Source: an uncultured Sphingomonadaceae bacterium | GTDB lineage: Bacteria > Pseudomonadota > Alphaproteobacteria > Sphingomonadales > Sphingomonadaceae | Reading direction: 5' to 3' | DNA: 64,000 nucleotides | Assembly: GCA_947497085.1 (NCBI GenBank) | Contig: CANMFE010000002.1 | Location: 620,001 to 684,000, forward strand | Shown: positions 6,652 through 15,674 of the stretch, one piece after another | Numbering within the stretch: position 1 is the stretch's first letter | How the letters are laid out: the number at the start of each line of letters is the position of its first letter | Notes under the pieces: generated by a model | Told to the model about the DNA's origin: nothing | What the model saw: only the letters and a program-made list of their open reading frames with translations | Databases searched by the model: none | Position numbers and translations under genes: made by a program

Positions 6652-9168
6652 ATGGGCTGGTCGCAGATATGGGCAATTGCACGCCGCGATTTGAATGGCC
6701 GGTTTCGCGGACTTCGGCTGCTTGTCCTGTGCCTGTTTCTGGGTGTAGCCACGCTCGCCACGATTGGCAGTCTGACATCGGCGATCACGACTGAGCTTTC
6801 CGCGCGAGGGCAGGTCATACTGGGCGGCGATATTGAATTTGCGATGTCGCAACGTCTGGCGAGCGAAGATGAGAAAGCCGCGTTTCGCAATGAAGGCGAG
6901 CTTTCAGAAACGGTGCGGATGCAGGCCATGGCCAACCGTGTCGGCGAAACAGGTGATGACGGACCGCAGGCCATATTGGCGCAGCTCAAAGGCGTGGATA
7001 ATGTCTATCCGCTTTATGGTGATCTGCTGCTGGAGGGCGGTAAGGCCGCGAGCCCTCTTGCCAGCGATGCAATATATGTCGGGGCTGGTTTATCCGACCG
7101 CCTGCGGCTTTCCGTCGGGGATACCGTGCGTTTTGGCGAAGCCGAATTTCGCATTGCGGGCCTGATTGCCGAGGAACCCGATCGTTTGGGTGAAGGCTTT
7201 ACGCTGGGACCAGTGGCGCTGGCATCGATGCAAGGCATTGAGCGCACTGGACTGGTGCGTCCGGGCAGCCTTTACGAGAGCAAATACCGCATCAGAACAC
7301 CTGGCACGGCGAACATTGAAAATGTCATAGAGCGCCTTAACACCGCTTTTCCTGAATCCGGCTGGGAGGTGAAAGACCGTGAGCGTGGTGCGCCCGGCGC
7401 AACCCGTTTCATTTTGCGCATGGGGCAGTTTTTGACGCTGGTCGGCCTGACCGCGCTGGTGGTTGCTGGGATCGGCGTTGGCAATGGCGTGGCATCTTAT
7501 CTGGCGGGTAAACGCGGCAGTATCGCAACGCTCAAGATACTGGGCGCGCAGTCGGGCGATATATTACGCATCTATATGTTACAGATATTGGCCGTGTCGG
7601 CAGTTGCCATTGCGGCTGGCCTGCTGGCGGGCATGTTCCTGCCGCAACTGATTGTCTATCTGGCGGGAGATGTGCTGCCGGTCCGGCCCGGTTTTGCAGT
7701 CTATCCGTTTCCGCTTTTCGTGAGCGCGCTTTACGGGCTTCTTATCGCGCTGATTTTCGCTTTGCCTCCGCTCGCACGGGCACGATTAGTACCGCCTGCG
7801 GGGCTTTTCCGGTCAGTAGTGGATGGCGCGGTGCAGCGCGACTGGCGAACCTATGCAATTGTGGCTGGTGGCGCGATGCTGATTGCGGCCATTGCCATAT
7901 TTACTGCGCGTGATCCGGTTTTTAGCGCGGGTTTCCTGTTCAGCGTATTGGCGGTGCTGGGCCTGCTCGCCTTGATTGGCTGGGCGATTGGCAAAATTGC
8001 CGCACGACTGCCGCGCCCGCGTCAGCCGCTTGCGCGGCTTGCGCTCACCAATCTGCATCGGCCTGGATCACAGACGGGGCAGCTGGTGGTGGCACTTGGA
8101 CTGGGGCTCACGCTATTTGTGACACTGGCAGCGATCCAGACCAGTTTGAACAATGAAATCGAGCGCACCATCCCGAAACAGGCCCCGAACCTGTTTGTGC
8201 TGGATGTGCCGGTGGAGGAGCGTGAGATTTTCCTGCAGAAAATCACGGCTGAAGCGCCCGAAGCTGAAGTAAATACCGTGCCCGCCCTGCGGGGGACGAT
8301 TACCGAATATGCGGGGCAGCGTGTGGCGGAGCTGGAAGATATTCCCGACAATGCCTGGGTACTGCGCGGTGAACGTGGGTTGACCTATAGTGAAACCTTG
8401 CCGGAAGGCAGCGAGCTTGTTGAAGGAGAATGGTGGGCGGAAGGCTATGAGGGCGCGCCACTTGTGTCAGTCGATGTTGAAATGGCAAATGCTTTGGGTC
8501 TGAAGCTCGGGGACCCGTTGACGGTCAGCCTGCTGGGCCGTGAATTTACCGCGGAAGTGGCGTCATTCCGCCAGATTAACTGGGACACTATGGGTTTCAA
8601 TTATGTGATGGTGTTTTCGCCCAATACATTGCGCGATGCGCCGCATAATCTGGCTGCGACAGTGACCATGGATGATGCGTCAGAGCGGGCAGTTTCACGG
8701 GCATTGCTGGATAGATTTCCGTCCATATCGGTGATCGAGGTGCGCGATGTTATTGGCCAAGTGCAGATCATATTGCAGCAAATGGCATCAGCCATAGCAG
8801 CGGCAGCCTCCATTGCCATTCTATCGGGTATTGCGGTGCTGATTGGTGCCATTGCCGCATCGCGCCAGTCGCGCATCTATGATAGTGTTATCATGAAAAC
8901 GCTGGGCGCAACGCGGCGACAGATATTGTCTGCACAGGCGCTGGAATATGGATTGCTGGCGGTTCTGCTGGCTTCAGTTGCGCTTGCGTTGGGCCTGTTT
9001 ACGGGCTGGTATGTGATTGTACAGATATTTGAGTTTAACTGGGCTCCCGACTGGGGCGTGGTGCTGGCTATGCTGGGCGGCGGTGCTTTGTTGACACTGA
9101 TATTGGGCACGGTGGGTTCGCTTCCTGTGCTTGCGGCAAGGCCTGCCCAGGCTTTGCGCAGCCTGTAA
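6652..9168 (+). CDS. ybbP: ABC transporter permease, FtsX family (YbbP-like)
   Basis: This 838-residue permease has an N-terminal membrane helix, a large periplasmic domain (about 45-250), an FtsX domain of three spans (about 255-375), two further spans, a second periplasmic region (about 480-690) and a C-terminal FtsX domain (about 700-830). This is the ten-helix YbbP layout rather than the four-helix LolC/E layout. Its ATPase is encoded just upstream. It begins at ATG 6652 after a 76-bp spacer holding a REP sequence. Likely role: export or extraction of an envelope substrate, possibly supporting the periplasmic esterase next door. Confidence 0.92.
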   Translation: MGWSQIWAIARRDLNGRFRGLRLLVLCLFLGVATLATIGSLTSAITTELSARGQVILGGDIEFAMSQRLASEDEKAAFRNEGELSETVRMQAMANRVGETGDDGPQAILAQLKGVDNVYPLYGDLLLEGGKAASPLASDAIYVGAGLSDRLRLSVGDTVRFGEAEFRIAGLIAEEPDRLGEGFTLGPVALASMQGIERTGLVRPGSLYESKYRIRTPGTANIENVIERLNTAFPESGWEVKDRERGAPGATRFILRMGQFLTLVGLTALVVAGIGVGNGVASYLAGKRGSIATLKILGAQSGDILRIYMLQILAVSAVAIAAGLLAGMFLPQLIVYLAGDVLPVRPGFAVYPFPLFVSALYGLLIALIFALPPLARARLVPPAGLFRSVVDGAVQRDWRTYAIVAGGAMLIAAIAIFTARDPVFSAGFLFSVLAVLGLLALIGWAIGKIAARLPRPRQPLARLALTNLHRPGSQTGQLVVALGLGLTLFVTLAAIQTSLNNEIERTIPKQAPNLFVLDVPVEEREIFLQKITAEAPEAEVNTVPALRGTITEYAGQRVAELEDIPDNAWVLRGERGLTYSETLPEGSELVEGEWWAEGYEGAPLVSVDVEMANALGLKLGDPLTVSLLGREFTAEVASFRQINWDTMGFNYVMVFSPNTLRDAPHNLAATVTMDDASERAVSRALLDRFPSISVIEVRDVIGQVQIILQQMASAIAAAASIAILSGIAVLIGAIAASRQSRIYDSVIMKTLGATRRQILSAQALEYGLLAVLLASVALALGLFTGWYVIVQIFEFNWAPDWGVVLAMLGGGALLTLILGTVGSLPVLAARPAQALRSL

Positions 9169-9219
9169 CTCTTTATCCCTCACGGCTGTTTTTCGCTCAT
9201 GCGAAAAGCCTGCAGGAAC

Positions 9220-9305
9220 GCGGCACCAGCCCACGCCCCCTCCCGACCTCCCAATGACATTGTAACCTGTTTGGGAGGTCGGGAGGGGGCGTGGGCTGGT
9301 GCCGC
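9220..9305. repeat. Long perfect hairpin repeat, element 1
   Basis: Two 35-nt arms (9220-9254 and 9271-9305) are perfect reverse complements around a 16-nt loop. The core is ACCAGCCCACGCCCCC. A related but not identical hairpin lies at 51158-51248, and a lone right-arm fragment at 9347-9368. There is no T-tract, so it is not a standard terminator, although it sits between the 3' ends of convergent genes and could stop transcription both ways. Confidence 0.9.
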
Positions 9306-9346
9306 ACTGCGAACGAGAGTGAGCCAAACAAAGACTGGAGGCCCAA

Positions 9347-9368
9347 GCGGGGGAGCGGGCCGGTATCG
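9347..9368. repeat. Partial copy of the hairpin repeat (right arm only)
   Basis: GCGGGGGAGCGGGC followed by CGGTATCG closely matches the right arm of the element at 51158-51248 (GCGGGGGAGCGGGC then TGGTACCG). No matching left arm is present. This looks like a decayed or half element lying 41 bp beyond the intact hairpin. Confidence 0.6.
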
Positions 9369-9413
9369 CGCGCTTCAACGCATAAACTAATCTAATGGAA
9401 AGCCTCTCAGCAC

Positions 9414-10370
9414 TTACTCTCGCGCCAGCCTGCTCGCAACAGGCGCAGATACAATCAGCTGCAGCTGATGATAGATAAGCGCGGGAAGAATGATCGTGCC
9501 TGCCTCTGGCCCGGCAAACAGTATCGCGGCGAGCGGCGCGCCTGTGGCGATGCTTTTATGTGATCCGGCGAAAATAAGGCTGATATGATCGGTTCGCGGG
9601 ATATTCAGCATTTTCCCGAGTAACCAGCTGGCACAAAATGCAAATGCCAGAAGCAGTACAATAAATCCTGTCAGGATAACTAGTGTGCCCATATCTACCC
9701 TGCTCCATAACCCTGCCACTACCGATGCGCTGAACGCGACATAGACTGCAATCGCAATCGCGGCCTTGTCCATAAAAGATAGCAATGATTTGCGCTTTGC
9801 AGCCCAACTGCCCAGCTTTCCTTGCGCAATTTGCCCAATGGTAAAGGGCAACAGGACTATCGCGGCAATCTTGATGACAACGTCACCGCCAATACCAGCA
9901 TTCCCAACTCCGCCAATCAGCAGCACGACCAGCAGCGGCGTTATGAATATGGCGGATAGGTTGAGTGCGGCTGCGGCCATAACCGATGCCGCAACATTGC
10001 CGCCCGCTATCGAGCTATAGCTGATGGCGGACTGCACCGTGCTGGGCAGAATGGTAAGGAAAACAAGCCCTGTAATAAAGATCGCGGGCAGGAAGGGGGT
10101 AGCTATAGTGGCCACCGCCTGACCTGCCAGCGGCATGACGGCGAATACGAACAGGAAAATGATGAGCTGTAATCGCCAATTGCGCATGGCTGTCAGTACT
10201 TCTGCGCGCGGGAGGCGTAGCCCGTGCAGGAAGAAGAGCAGGAAAATGGCAAGCGCTGAAACCAGTTCGGCAATACGGGCCATCTCACCGCGTACCGGCA
10301 GCAAACTGGCCAGCACAATTATGCCGAGCAACACCAGCACGAAATTATCGGGAACAAGGCGTTTCAGCAC
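9414..10370 (-). CDS. Bile acid:sodium symporter-family (SBF-like) transporter
   Basis: This 318-residue membrane protein has about nine to ten spans. FLHGLRLPRAE near residue 50, TILPSTVQSAISY near 107 and AGSHKSIATGAPL near 270 are typical of the SBF-like (YfeH/PF13593) group of the BART superfamily, which move organic anions with sodium or protons. The start is GTG at 10370, 10 bp after the stop of the CoA-transferase gene and without an obvious Shine-Dalgarno, so translation is probably coupled. The substrate is unknown; the upstream enzyme hints at a carboxylic or steroid-like acid. Confidence 0.85.
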   Translation of the reverse strand: MLKRLVPDNFVLVLLGIIVLASLLPVRGEMARIAELVSALAIFLLFFLHGLRLPRAEVLTAMRNWRLQLIIFLFVFAVMPLAGQAVATIATPFLPAIFITGLVFLTILPSTVQSAISYSSIAGGNVAASVMAAAALNLSAIFITPLLVVLLIGGVGNAGIGGDVVIKIAAIVLLPFTIGQIAQGKLGSWAAKRKSLLSFMDKAAIAIAVYVAFSASVVAGLWSRVDMGTLVILTGFIVLLLAFAFCASWLLGKMLNIPRTDHISLIFAGSHKSIATGAPLAAILFAGPEAGTIILPALIYHQLQLIVSAPVASRLARE

Positions 10371-10380
10371 AGAAATAGCG

Positions 10381-11418
10381 TTAATCCATACGCGGTTTGG
10401 GTGCAGGCGTTCGTGAAAACCGGGGGGCAGGGGCAGGTTGCACGGTGCCGCCTGCCGTTACATAGGTTTCGCGGGCCTTGTTATGGGGGTGTTCCGGCGC
10501 TTCGGTCAGGCTGAGCACTGGCGCAAAACATGTATCTTTATGTTCCAGAAGTGCGCACCATTGATCCCGGGTTTTCGTACGGAATAATGCGGCGAGTTTT
10601 TCTTTGAGGGGCTCCCAGCTTTGTGGGTCCATTTGCGGGTCAAACTCTGGGTCATCTGCTATCCCGGCACATTTGCGAAGTTCAGCATAAAATTGTGGTT
10701 CTATTGCGCCTATCGAGACATATTTGCCATCAGAGGTTTCATATGTGTCGTAAAAATGCGCGCCGGTGTCGAGCAGGTTGACGCCGCGTTCGTCGCGCCA
10801 CATTCCGCTGGCCAGAAAGCTGTAGGTCATAGCGCTGAGCATTGCGGATCCATCGGTCATGGCGCAGTCAATAACCTGCCCCTGGCCGGTTTTCTGTGCG
10901 GACAATATGCCCGCAAGCATACCAAAGGCCATCATCATGCCGCCGCCGCCAAAATCGCCCACTGCATTAACAGGCGGTGTGGGTTTCTCGCCCGTGCGGC
11001 CATAACTGTGCAATGCGCCGGTTAGTGCGATATAATTGATGTCATGCCCTGCATAGGGCGCATAGGGACCCGTCTGTCCCCAGCCTGTCATGCGGCCATA
11101 GACAAGCGCCGGATTATCCCGCAGCAGTTCATCCGGGCCTAGACCGAGCCGCTCCATGACACCGGGGCGGAAGCCTTCGATCAGGCCATCTGCTGTCTTG
11201 ATAAGATCGCGCAGTTTGTTGATATCTGCATCAGATTTCAGATCCAGTTCGATCCTTTCGCGCGAACGGTTCAGTATATCTTTGGGAAGACCGCGCAGGC
11301 CCGGTTTTTCAACACGGATGACGTGAGCGCCATGGTCGGCCAGCATCATGGCGGCAAATGGCGCAGGCCCAATTCCAGCCATTTCCACAATCGTCAATCC
11401 GTCGAGCGCGCCGGGCAT
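10381..11418 (-). CDS. CaiB/BaiF CoA-transferase family, alpha-methylacyl-CoA racemase-like
   Basis: This 345-residue class III CoA-transferase fold has AGIGPAPFAAMMLADHGA at the N-terminus, GHDINYIALTGAL near residue 122 (the His of racemases) and NAVGDFGGGGMMMAFG near 150 (the Asp). These match alpha-methylacyl-CoA racemases, which invert 2-methyl branched acyl-CoA esters in fatty acid or sterol side-chain breakdown. ATG 11418 has GGAG at eight bases; ATG 11424 is too close to it. It forms an operon with the SBF-like transporter. Confidence 0.88.
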   Translation of the reverse strand: MPGALDGLTIVEMAGIGPAPFAAMMLADHGAHVIRVEKPGLRGLPKDILNRSRERIELDLKSDADINKLRDLIKTADGLIEGFRPGVMERLGLGPDELLRDNPALVYGRMTGWGQTGPYAPYAGHDINYIALTGALHSYGRTGEKPTPPVNAVGDFGGGGMMMAFGMLAGILSAQKTGQGQVIDCAMTDGSAMLSAMTYSFLASGMWRDERGVNLLDTGAHFYDTYETSDGKYVSIGAIEPQFYAELRKCAGIADDPEFDPQMDPQSWEPLKEKLAALFRTKTRDQWCALLEHKDTCFAPVLSLTEAPEHPHNKARETYVTAGGTVQPAPAPRFSRTPAPKPRMD

Positions 11419-11542
11419 ATACATGTCTCCATAAGGTTGCTGCTACATGTTATGTTTTTGGCAGACGATGGTAAAGCGGTTTAATTGGGCAGTTAAATGC
11501 TGGGCTTGCAGGATCGACGCGTCACCATAGGATATAAATAAA

Positions 11543-11566
11543 AAGGGGAGGCCGAAGCCTCCCCTT
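11543..11566 (-). terminator. Rho-independent terminator after the TonB receptor gene
   Basis: A 10-bp stem AAGGGGAGGC/GCCTCCCCTT with a 4-base loop is followed on the minus strand by TTTTTATTTAT. It lies 24 bp beyond the receptor stop codon. This is the clearest intrinsic terminator in the window. Confidence 0.9.
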
Positions 11567-11589
11567 CCATAACATTCATGTCAGCCGGA

Positions 11590-14286
11590 TCAGAATTTGA
11601 AACGGACTGTACCACCATAGGTGCGCGGCTGGTTTGGATAGCCGGAGATATTGCCTGTCTGAACAGGTGTATCGAAAATAGTGGTGATAAACTTGTCATT
11701 GGTCAGGTTGCGTCCCCAGACGGAGAATTCCAGTCCGTTTTCAAGAGCAAAGGTGATCGAACCATTGATTAGATTGACTTCACGGGTGAAAGGAAGCGCA
11801 GCCGCACGTGCCGGTGCGAATGGATCCGCTTGGGTAAAGTCGATAAACCCGGGCAGGCCATCTGCGATCTGGACTTCGCTTTCATGCAGATAATCTGCAT
11901 GTAGGCGTAGTTCAGAACCGTTCGAGAATTCATGCTTATAGGTTGCGCCCAAGTTGAGCGAGATTTCCGAGATGCCAGCAGGACGCTGCCCTGTAAGGTC
12001 ACCAACTGCGGAGTTGGTAAAATCCTTATATTCCGGATCAAGGTACGTTAGCGCGGCTGTCAGTGACAGACCATCTAGTGGTGTGACCGAAGCGTCCGCT
12101 TCGATGCCTTGCACGGTGGTTTTACCCGAGTTTGCAAGCACAAAGGCTGTACCAGTGAAAACATTGCTCTGGAAACCTTTGAGTGACTGATGGAACGCAG
12201 CCAGATTGAAGGCGAAGCTGTCAAACTGACCTTTCAGACCAATCTCATAGACTTCCGCCTCTTCCGGTTCCGCAAAGCGTGTGCCTGCGCGGCGGTTGGG
12301 CACCAGTAGGCCTGCACTGGCAAGCGCATCACGGTCGCCTGGCAGGAAGCTGGAATCGCGAGACAGGTTGAACGAAGATGCCTTGAAGCCGGTTGCATAG
12401 GTTGCATAGACATTCAGGCTATCGGTCAATTCATAGCCAGCCCGCAATGTGTAGGAAAGATCCTGGTCGTCGGTACGCCCGCTTTCCACAGAGTTGGGGA
12501 AGTTTACAAATGGGGGCAGGAACTGCACTGCAGACAATCCGGCAAGCGGGTTAGCCGCAGGGTTGTTGTCATTGGCATCCGCAAACGCTTGTGCTCCGGC
12601 AGAAATCTGACCAAAGGCAGCCATGTTTTCAGCCGCGAACATACCGATTTCCTGTTGTGTTGCCGGGCGTCCCAGCATCAGGACATTACCAACACCTTGC
12701 GCAAGCGCACCACCGAACAAGAGCTGGTTGCGGAATGGTGCGTATTGCGGCGCATTCAGGTCAAGTGTCGAAAAAATGTCGGTGACCTGGACATCAGAAA
12801 CAACTTTCTTGCTGTCATCGGTATAGTTAAAGCCAGCCGTTAGTGTCAGGCGGTCGGTCACTTCAAAGTCAACCTGGCCAAAGATGGAATAGGCATCGTT
12901 GGCATAGTCAAACGATTCTATTACACCGCGGCCCTGCTGACCGATGATACCGGTATAGTCAACCAAGGACATTGTTGCAAAGCTGTCAGACGCGCCCAGC
13001 GCCCCTTCCAGTATCGCAGCATTCAAAGCGCCACCACTTGCACCCTGGATCTGCGCATCGATAAACGCACGCGTGTCAGCACCAAAGAACAGCTGGTTGG
13101 AAAAGTCGATATCTTCGGTGAAATAATATCCGCCAAGCAGGAAGTTGATCGGTCCGTCAAAATCAGACGCGATGCGTAGCTCCTGAGTGAATGTGTCGAT
13201 TGCAGTATCGGCCCGGTTTTCCCCGATCAGATCAGCACTGGTAAAGTCTGAATCCTGATTGGTCTCAATCCGTACGCCGCGCAGTGCGGTAATGGACGTC
13301 AGGGTCAGTGCGCCGAATTCATAGTCAATCTGACCCGAAATACCGTAGTTCTCAATGTCATTGGATGACGGGAAGTTATTCCGCGCTGTGTAAGAGAAAA
13401 GGTCTTGCGGGACAAAACCCTGACCGCCCGCAAGCGCATTGACGATAGGATCGGTGGGGCCGCCCTGAAGGTTGCCGGCTACGCAGCAATTTTCGTCAAT
13501 CTTGTCATAATCCGCGATGAGGCGAACTTTGAAATCATTGCTGGGTTCGAACAAAAGCTGTCCGCGGAAACCATAACGGTCACGCTCGTTGACATCGATG
13601 CCCAGGTTCAGGTCACGGGCATAACCGTCACGCTTGTTTAGGTTCCCGGCTAGGCTGAAAGCAACCGTATCTGTTATCGGGCCTGTAACGCTCAGTTTGC
13701 CGACAACCGCCTCATAATTCCCGTAGCTCAGTTCGGCGCTGCCGCCAAAGGTGAACTGGGGCTCCTGCGTCACGACGCTGATAACGCCGGCAGAAGCGTT
13801 TTTACCGAACAGTGTCGACTGAGGGCCGCGCAGGACCTCAATACGCTGCACATTGGGAAGATCACCAATCTGCGCAGCGGAACGTGAGCGGTAAACGCCG
13901 TCGATGAAAACACCGACAGAAGGCTCAATGCCGGGGTTATTGGCACCATTACCGAAACCACGAATGATAAAGTTGGTGTTGGCGGAGCTTTGCAGCTGGT
14001 TCACGCGCAGCGAAGGCACAACCGTCTGCAAATCACCCAGATCGCGGATGGCGGCATCTTCAATTGTTTCGGCGCTTGTTACGGAAACGGCAACGGGCAG
14101 TTCCTGCAATGTCGTTTCACGCTTACTTGCGGTCACGATAATAACATTGTCATCAACGACTTCTTCTTCTGCGGCATCTTCTGCCGAAGCGGTATCCTGC
14201 GCCATGGCCGTGCCGGAAATGGCGATCGATGCGATGCCGGCTGTCGACATCAACACGGTTTTGATAAATGGATTTACGGTTCTCAT
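11590..14286 (-). CDS. TonB-dependent outer-membrane receptor
   Basis: This 898-residue protein has a Sec signal (hydrophobic run then SGTAMAQ), an acidic linker, a TonB-box-like DNVIIVTASKRE near 45, a plug domain (about 55-165, with FIDGVYRSRSA and VEVLRGPQ-type RIEVLRGPQSTLFGK) and a long beta-barrel ending in Phe (GGTVRFKF). It imports a substrate too large for porins using TonB energy. The frame is open 70 codons further upstream, but ATG 14286 has AGGAAGGAAC at good spacing and gives a proper signal peptide. I see no Fur box upstream, so the substrate may not be an iron chelate. The substrate cannot be told from sequence. Confidence 0.92.
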   Translation of the reverse strand: MRTVNPFIKTVLMSTAGIASIAISGTAMAQDTASAEDAAEEEVVDDNVIIVTASKRETTLQELPVAVSVTSAETIEDAAIRDLGDLQTVVPSLRVNQLQSSANTNFIIRGFGNGANNPGIEPSVGVFIDGVYRSRSAAQIGDLPNVQRIEVLRGPQSTLFGKNASAGVISVVTQEPQFTFGGSAELSYGNYEAVVGKLSVTGPITDTVAFSLAGNLNKRDGYARDLNLGIDVNERDRYGFRGQLLFEPSNDFKVRLIADYDKIDENCCVAGNLQGGPTDPIVNALAGGQGFVPQDLFSYTARNNFPSSNDIENYGISGQIDYEFGALTLTSITALRGVRIETNQDSDFTSADLIGENRADTAIDTFTQELRIASDFDGPINFLLGGYYFTEDIDFSNQLFFGADTRAFIDAQIQGASGGALNAAILEGALGASDSFATMSLVDYTGIIGQQGRGVIESFDYANDAYSIFGQVDFEVTDRLTLTAGFNYTDDSKKVVSDVQVTDIFSTLDLNAPQYAPFRNQLLFGGALAQGVGNVLMLGRPATQQEIGMFAAENMAAFGQISAGAQAFADANDNNPAANPLAGLSAVQFLPPFVNFPNSVESGRTDDQDLSYTLRAGYELTDSLNVYATYATGFKASSFNLSRDSSFLPGDRDALASAGLLVPNRRAGTRFAEPEEAEVYEIGLKGQFDSFAFNLAAFHQSLKGFQSNVFTGTAFVLANSGKTTVQGIEADASVTPLDGLSLTAALTYLDPEYKDFTNSAVGDLTGQRPAGISEISLNLGATYKHEFSNGSELRLHADYLHESEVQIADGLPGFIDFTQADPFAPARAAALPFTREVNLINGSITFALENGLEFSVWGRNLTNDKFITTIFDTPVQTGNISGYPNQPRTYGGTVRFKF

Positions 14287-14556
14287 GCGATTGTTCCTTC
14301 CTGAAGAACGATTTTTTCGGGCATGCATGTTTTCATGATTGCCCCCGGTTAATTTCATTCTTTGCGCCAGCTTTCTGCATATGAAACCGTGCGCATCACG
14401 CGATAGATTAGTTTTTTCAAGCGTTTCCCACAATAAAAAGCCGCGTATGCGTGGGAATTCAGCGATATGCGTGACATAAATGCAACGCTGCGTCAATTGC
14501 CGCTACGGCAAGCTTGTATGGCGAGTCGCGTTGTGTGCGGTGAATTTGAGAAAAAG
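14287..14556. other. Leader and spacer between TonB receptor and tRNA-Thr
   Basis: About 270 bp without a convincing gene. The receptor promoter should lie here. A short inverted repeat TTGCCG/CGGCAA is present near 14500. No riboswitch was recognised. Confidence 0.4.
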
Positions 14557-14632
14557 TGGTGCCGAATATCCGACTCGAACGGATGACCTACCGCTTACAA
14601 GGCGGTTGCTCTACCAGCTGAGCTAATTCGGC
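14557..14632 (-). tRNA. tRNA-Thr (anticodon UGU)
   Basis: The cloverleaf is complete on the minus strand: acceptor GCCGAAT/ATTCGGC, D arm GCTC/GAGC, anticodon arm ACCGC-CTTGTAA-GCGGT (anticodon TGT, reading ACA), and a normal T arm with GTTCGAGT. CCA is encoded at 14557-14559. A 7-bp hairpin (14639-14660) lies just upstream, between it and the preceding gene. Confidence 0.96.
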
Positions 14633-14679
14633 GCTCTTTTGAACCATATGTCCGGTTCAACTGGAAACGCCTCCTATAC

Positions 14680-15552
14680 TCAAAAAACACCAAAGGTCCA
14701 CCCCTCAGTTGCAGCAATTTTTGCATTGATGGCTTTTGGTGTCCAAAGTGCCTTGTTTCTCGCAGCTTTTGCCAGCCACGCTGCTGTCATAAGCGCATCG
14801 GTCTTGTGATCATCATATTTGCTGAGCGGACAGTGCGGCAGAGCCCCGAGCGTTCGTAGTGCCTGGTCAAGGGATTCGCGGTCATGCAGCTTGGTTCGCC
14901 CGCGCGCGAGGCCGGCATTGACCGCAGCAATGCTGGTGTAGATTTCCACGATAAGCGGGCCTTTTGCTGGTACCGGGTCAAATGGCCAGACGGGAATCCG
15001 GCCTGCGAGACGGTGCAAAATGCGCATGCCTGTCAGGCTGGATTTGCCGACCTGTGCGGCGCCGACAAGGTTAAGGCAGCTATAGGGATTGGCGAGCCGC
15101 TGTATGCGCGACTGCTCCTCCACCACGCGCAGGCGGCCCGCTTTTGCATTGCCATAGGCCTTGCCCAGATAGCCGGTATGGCGAAAATATTCACGCAATA
15201 GCGGGTGCTGCACAAAACTGTGCGCGGACAAATACGGGTCATCGCAGCATATGCCATCAACCAGTGCCCATAGGGCTTTTGCACTTTCGGGGCTGTCATC
15301 CCATCCGGGGAAATAGGCATTCTGGTCTGCGAAAGGCAATGCGGCGGACAAGTCCATACCGATGAGCATATCGGTGCCTATACAGGCCTGTTCCAGCAGC
15401 CATTCCAGTGCATCCTCACGGTTCCAGTCATGTTCGCTTTCAATCAGGGCCGGTTTTTTGTCCGGCCCCATAATAGCAAGCGCAATACCCTTGGGGCGGG
15501 CGACATTCTGTCCGGACCAGTCAAAGCAGGCGGTATGGGTGAAGCGGCGCAT
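14680..15552 (-). CDS. DUF429-like RNase H-fold protein
   Basis: This 290-residue protein has an early strand ending in Asp (TACFDWSGQN, residue 11), a second Asp in LIGMDLSAALPF near 66 and a C-terminal DDHKTDALMTAAWLAKA near 255. The spacing of these acidic residues matches the DUF429 predicted nuclease/RNase H-like fold. GAAQVGKSSLTGMR near 165 looks like a P-loop at first sight, but no Walker B follows. Role unknown. It stands alone between tRNA-Thr and the channel gene. Confidence 0.6.
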   Translation of the reverse strand: MRRFTHTACFDWSGQNVARPKGIALAIMGPDKKPALIESEHDWNREDALEWLLEQACIGTDMLIGMDLSAALPFADQNAYFPGWDDSPESAKALWALVDGICCDDPYLSAHSFVQHPLLREYFRHTGYLGKAYGNAKAGRLRVVEEQSRIQRLANPYSCLNLVGAAQVGKSSLTGMRILHRLAGRIPVWPFDPVPAKGPLIVEIYTSIAAVNAGLARGRTKLHDRESLDQALRTLGALPHCPLSKYDDHKTDALMTAAWLAKAARNKALWTPKAINAKIAATEGWTFGVF

Positions 15553-15574
15553 TGAAACATTCTGCGCTGCCCGG

Positions 15575-15612
15575 TCGCAAATGGCCAGTCACAAATGGCC
15601 AGTCACAAATGG
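15575..15612. repeat. Short tandem repeat, 14-bp unit
   Basis: The unit CACAAATGGCCAGT occurs about 2.7 times in a row, with the first copy starting CG instead of CA. It lies 23 bp upstream of the DUF429-like start. It may be replication slippage or a small operator array. Confidence 0.6.
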
Positions 15613-15627
15613 AAAGCCCATAAACAA

Positions 15628-15653
15628 AGGGCGGATGATTTCTCACCCGCCCT
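15628..15653 (-). terminator. Probable terminator after the CmpX-type channel gene
   Basis: A 7-bp GC-rich stem AGGGCGG/CCGCCCT with a 12-base loop lies 22 bp past the channel stop codon. On the minus strand it is followed by TTGTTTATG, a weak T-tract. Confidence 0.6.
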
Positions 15654-15674
15654 GTTCATAAAAACGCGAAGTTA

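Noticed and set aside
14287..14496. 70-codon extension of the TonB receptor frame
   Set aside because: No ribosome site and it would bury the signal peptide; ATG 14286 has an excellent one.
14680..15552. P-loop-like GAAQVGKSS in the DUF429-like protein
   Set aside because: No Walker B or other NTPase motif follows, and the acidic residues fit an RNase H-like fold better.
15575..15612. Short tandem repeat considered as a CRISPR remnant
   Set aside because: Units are directly adjacent with no spacers and there are no cas genes.
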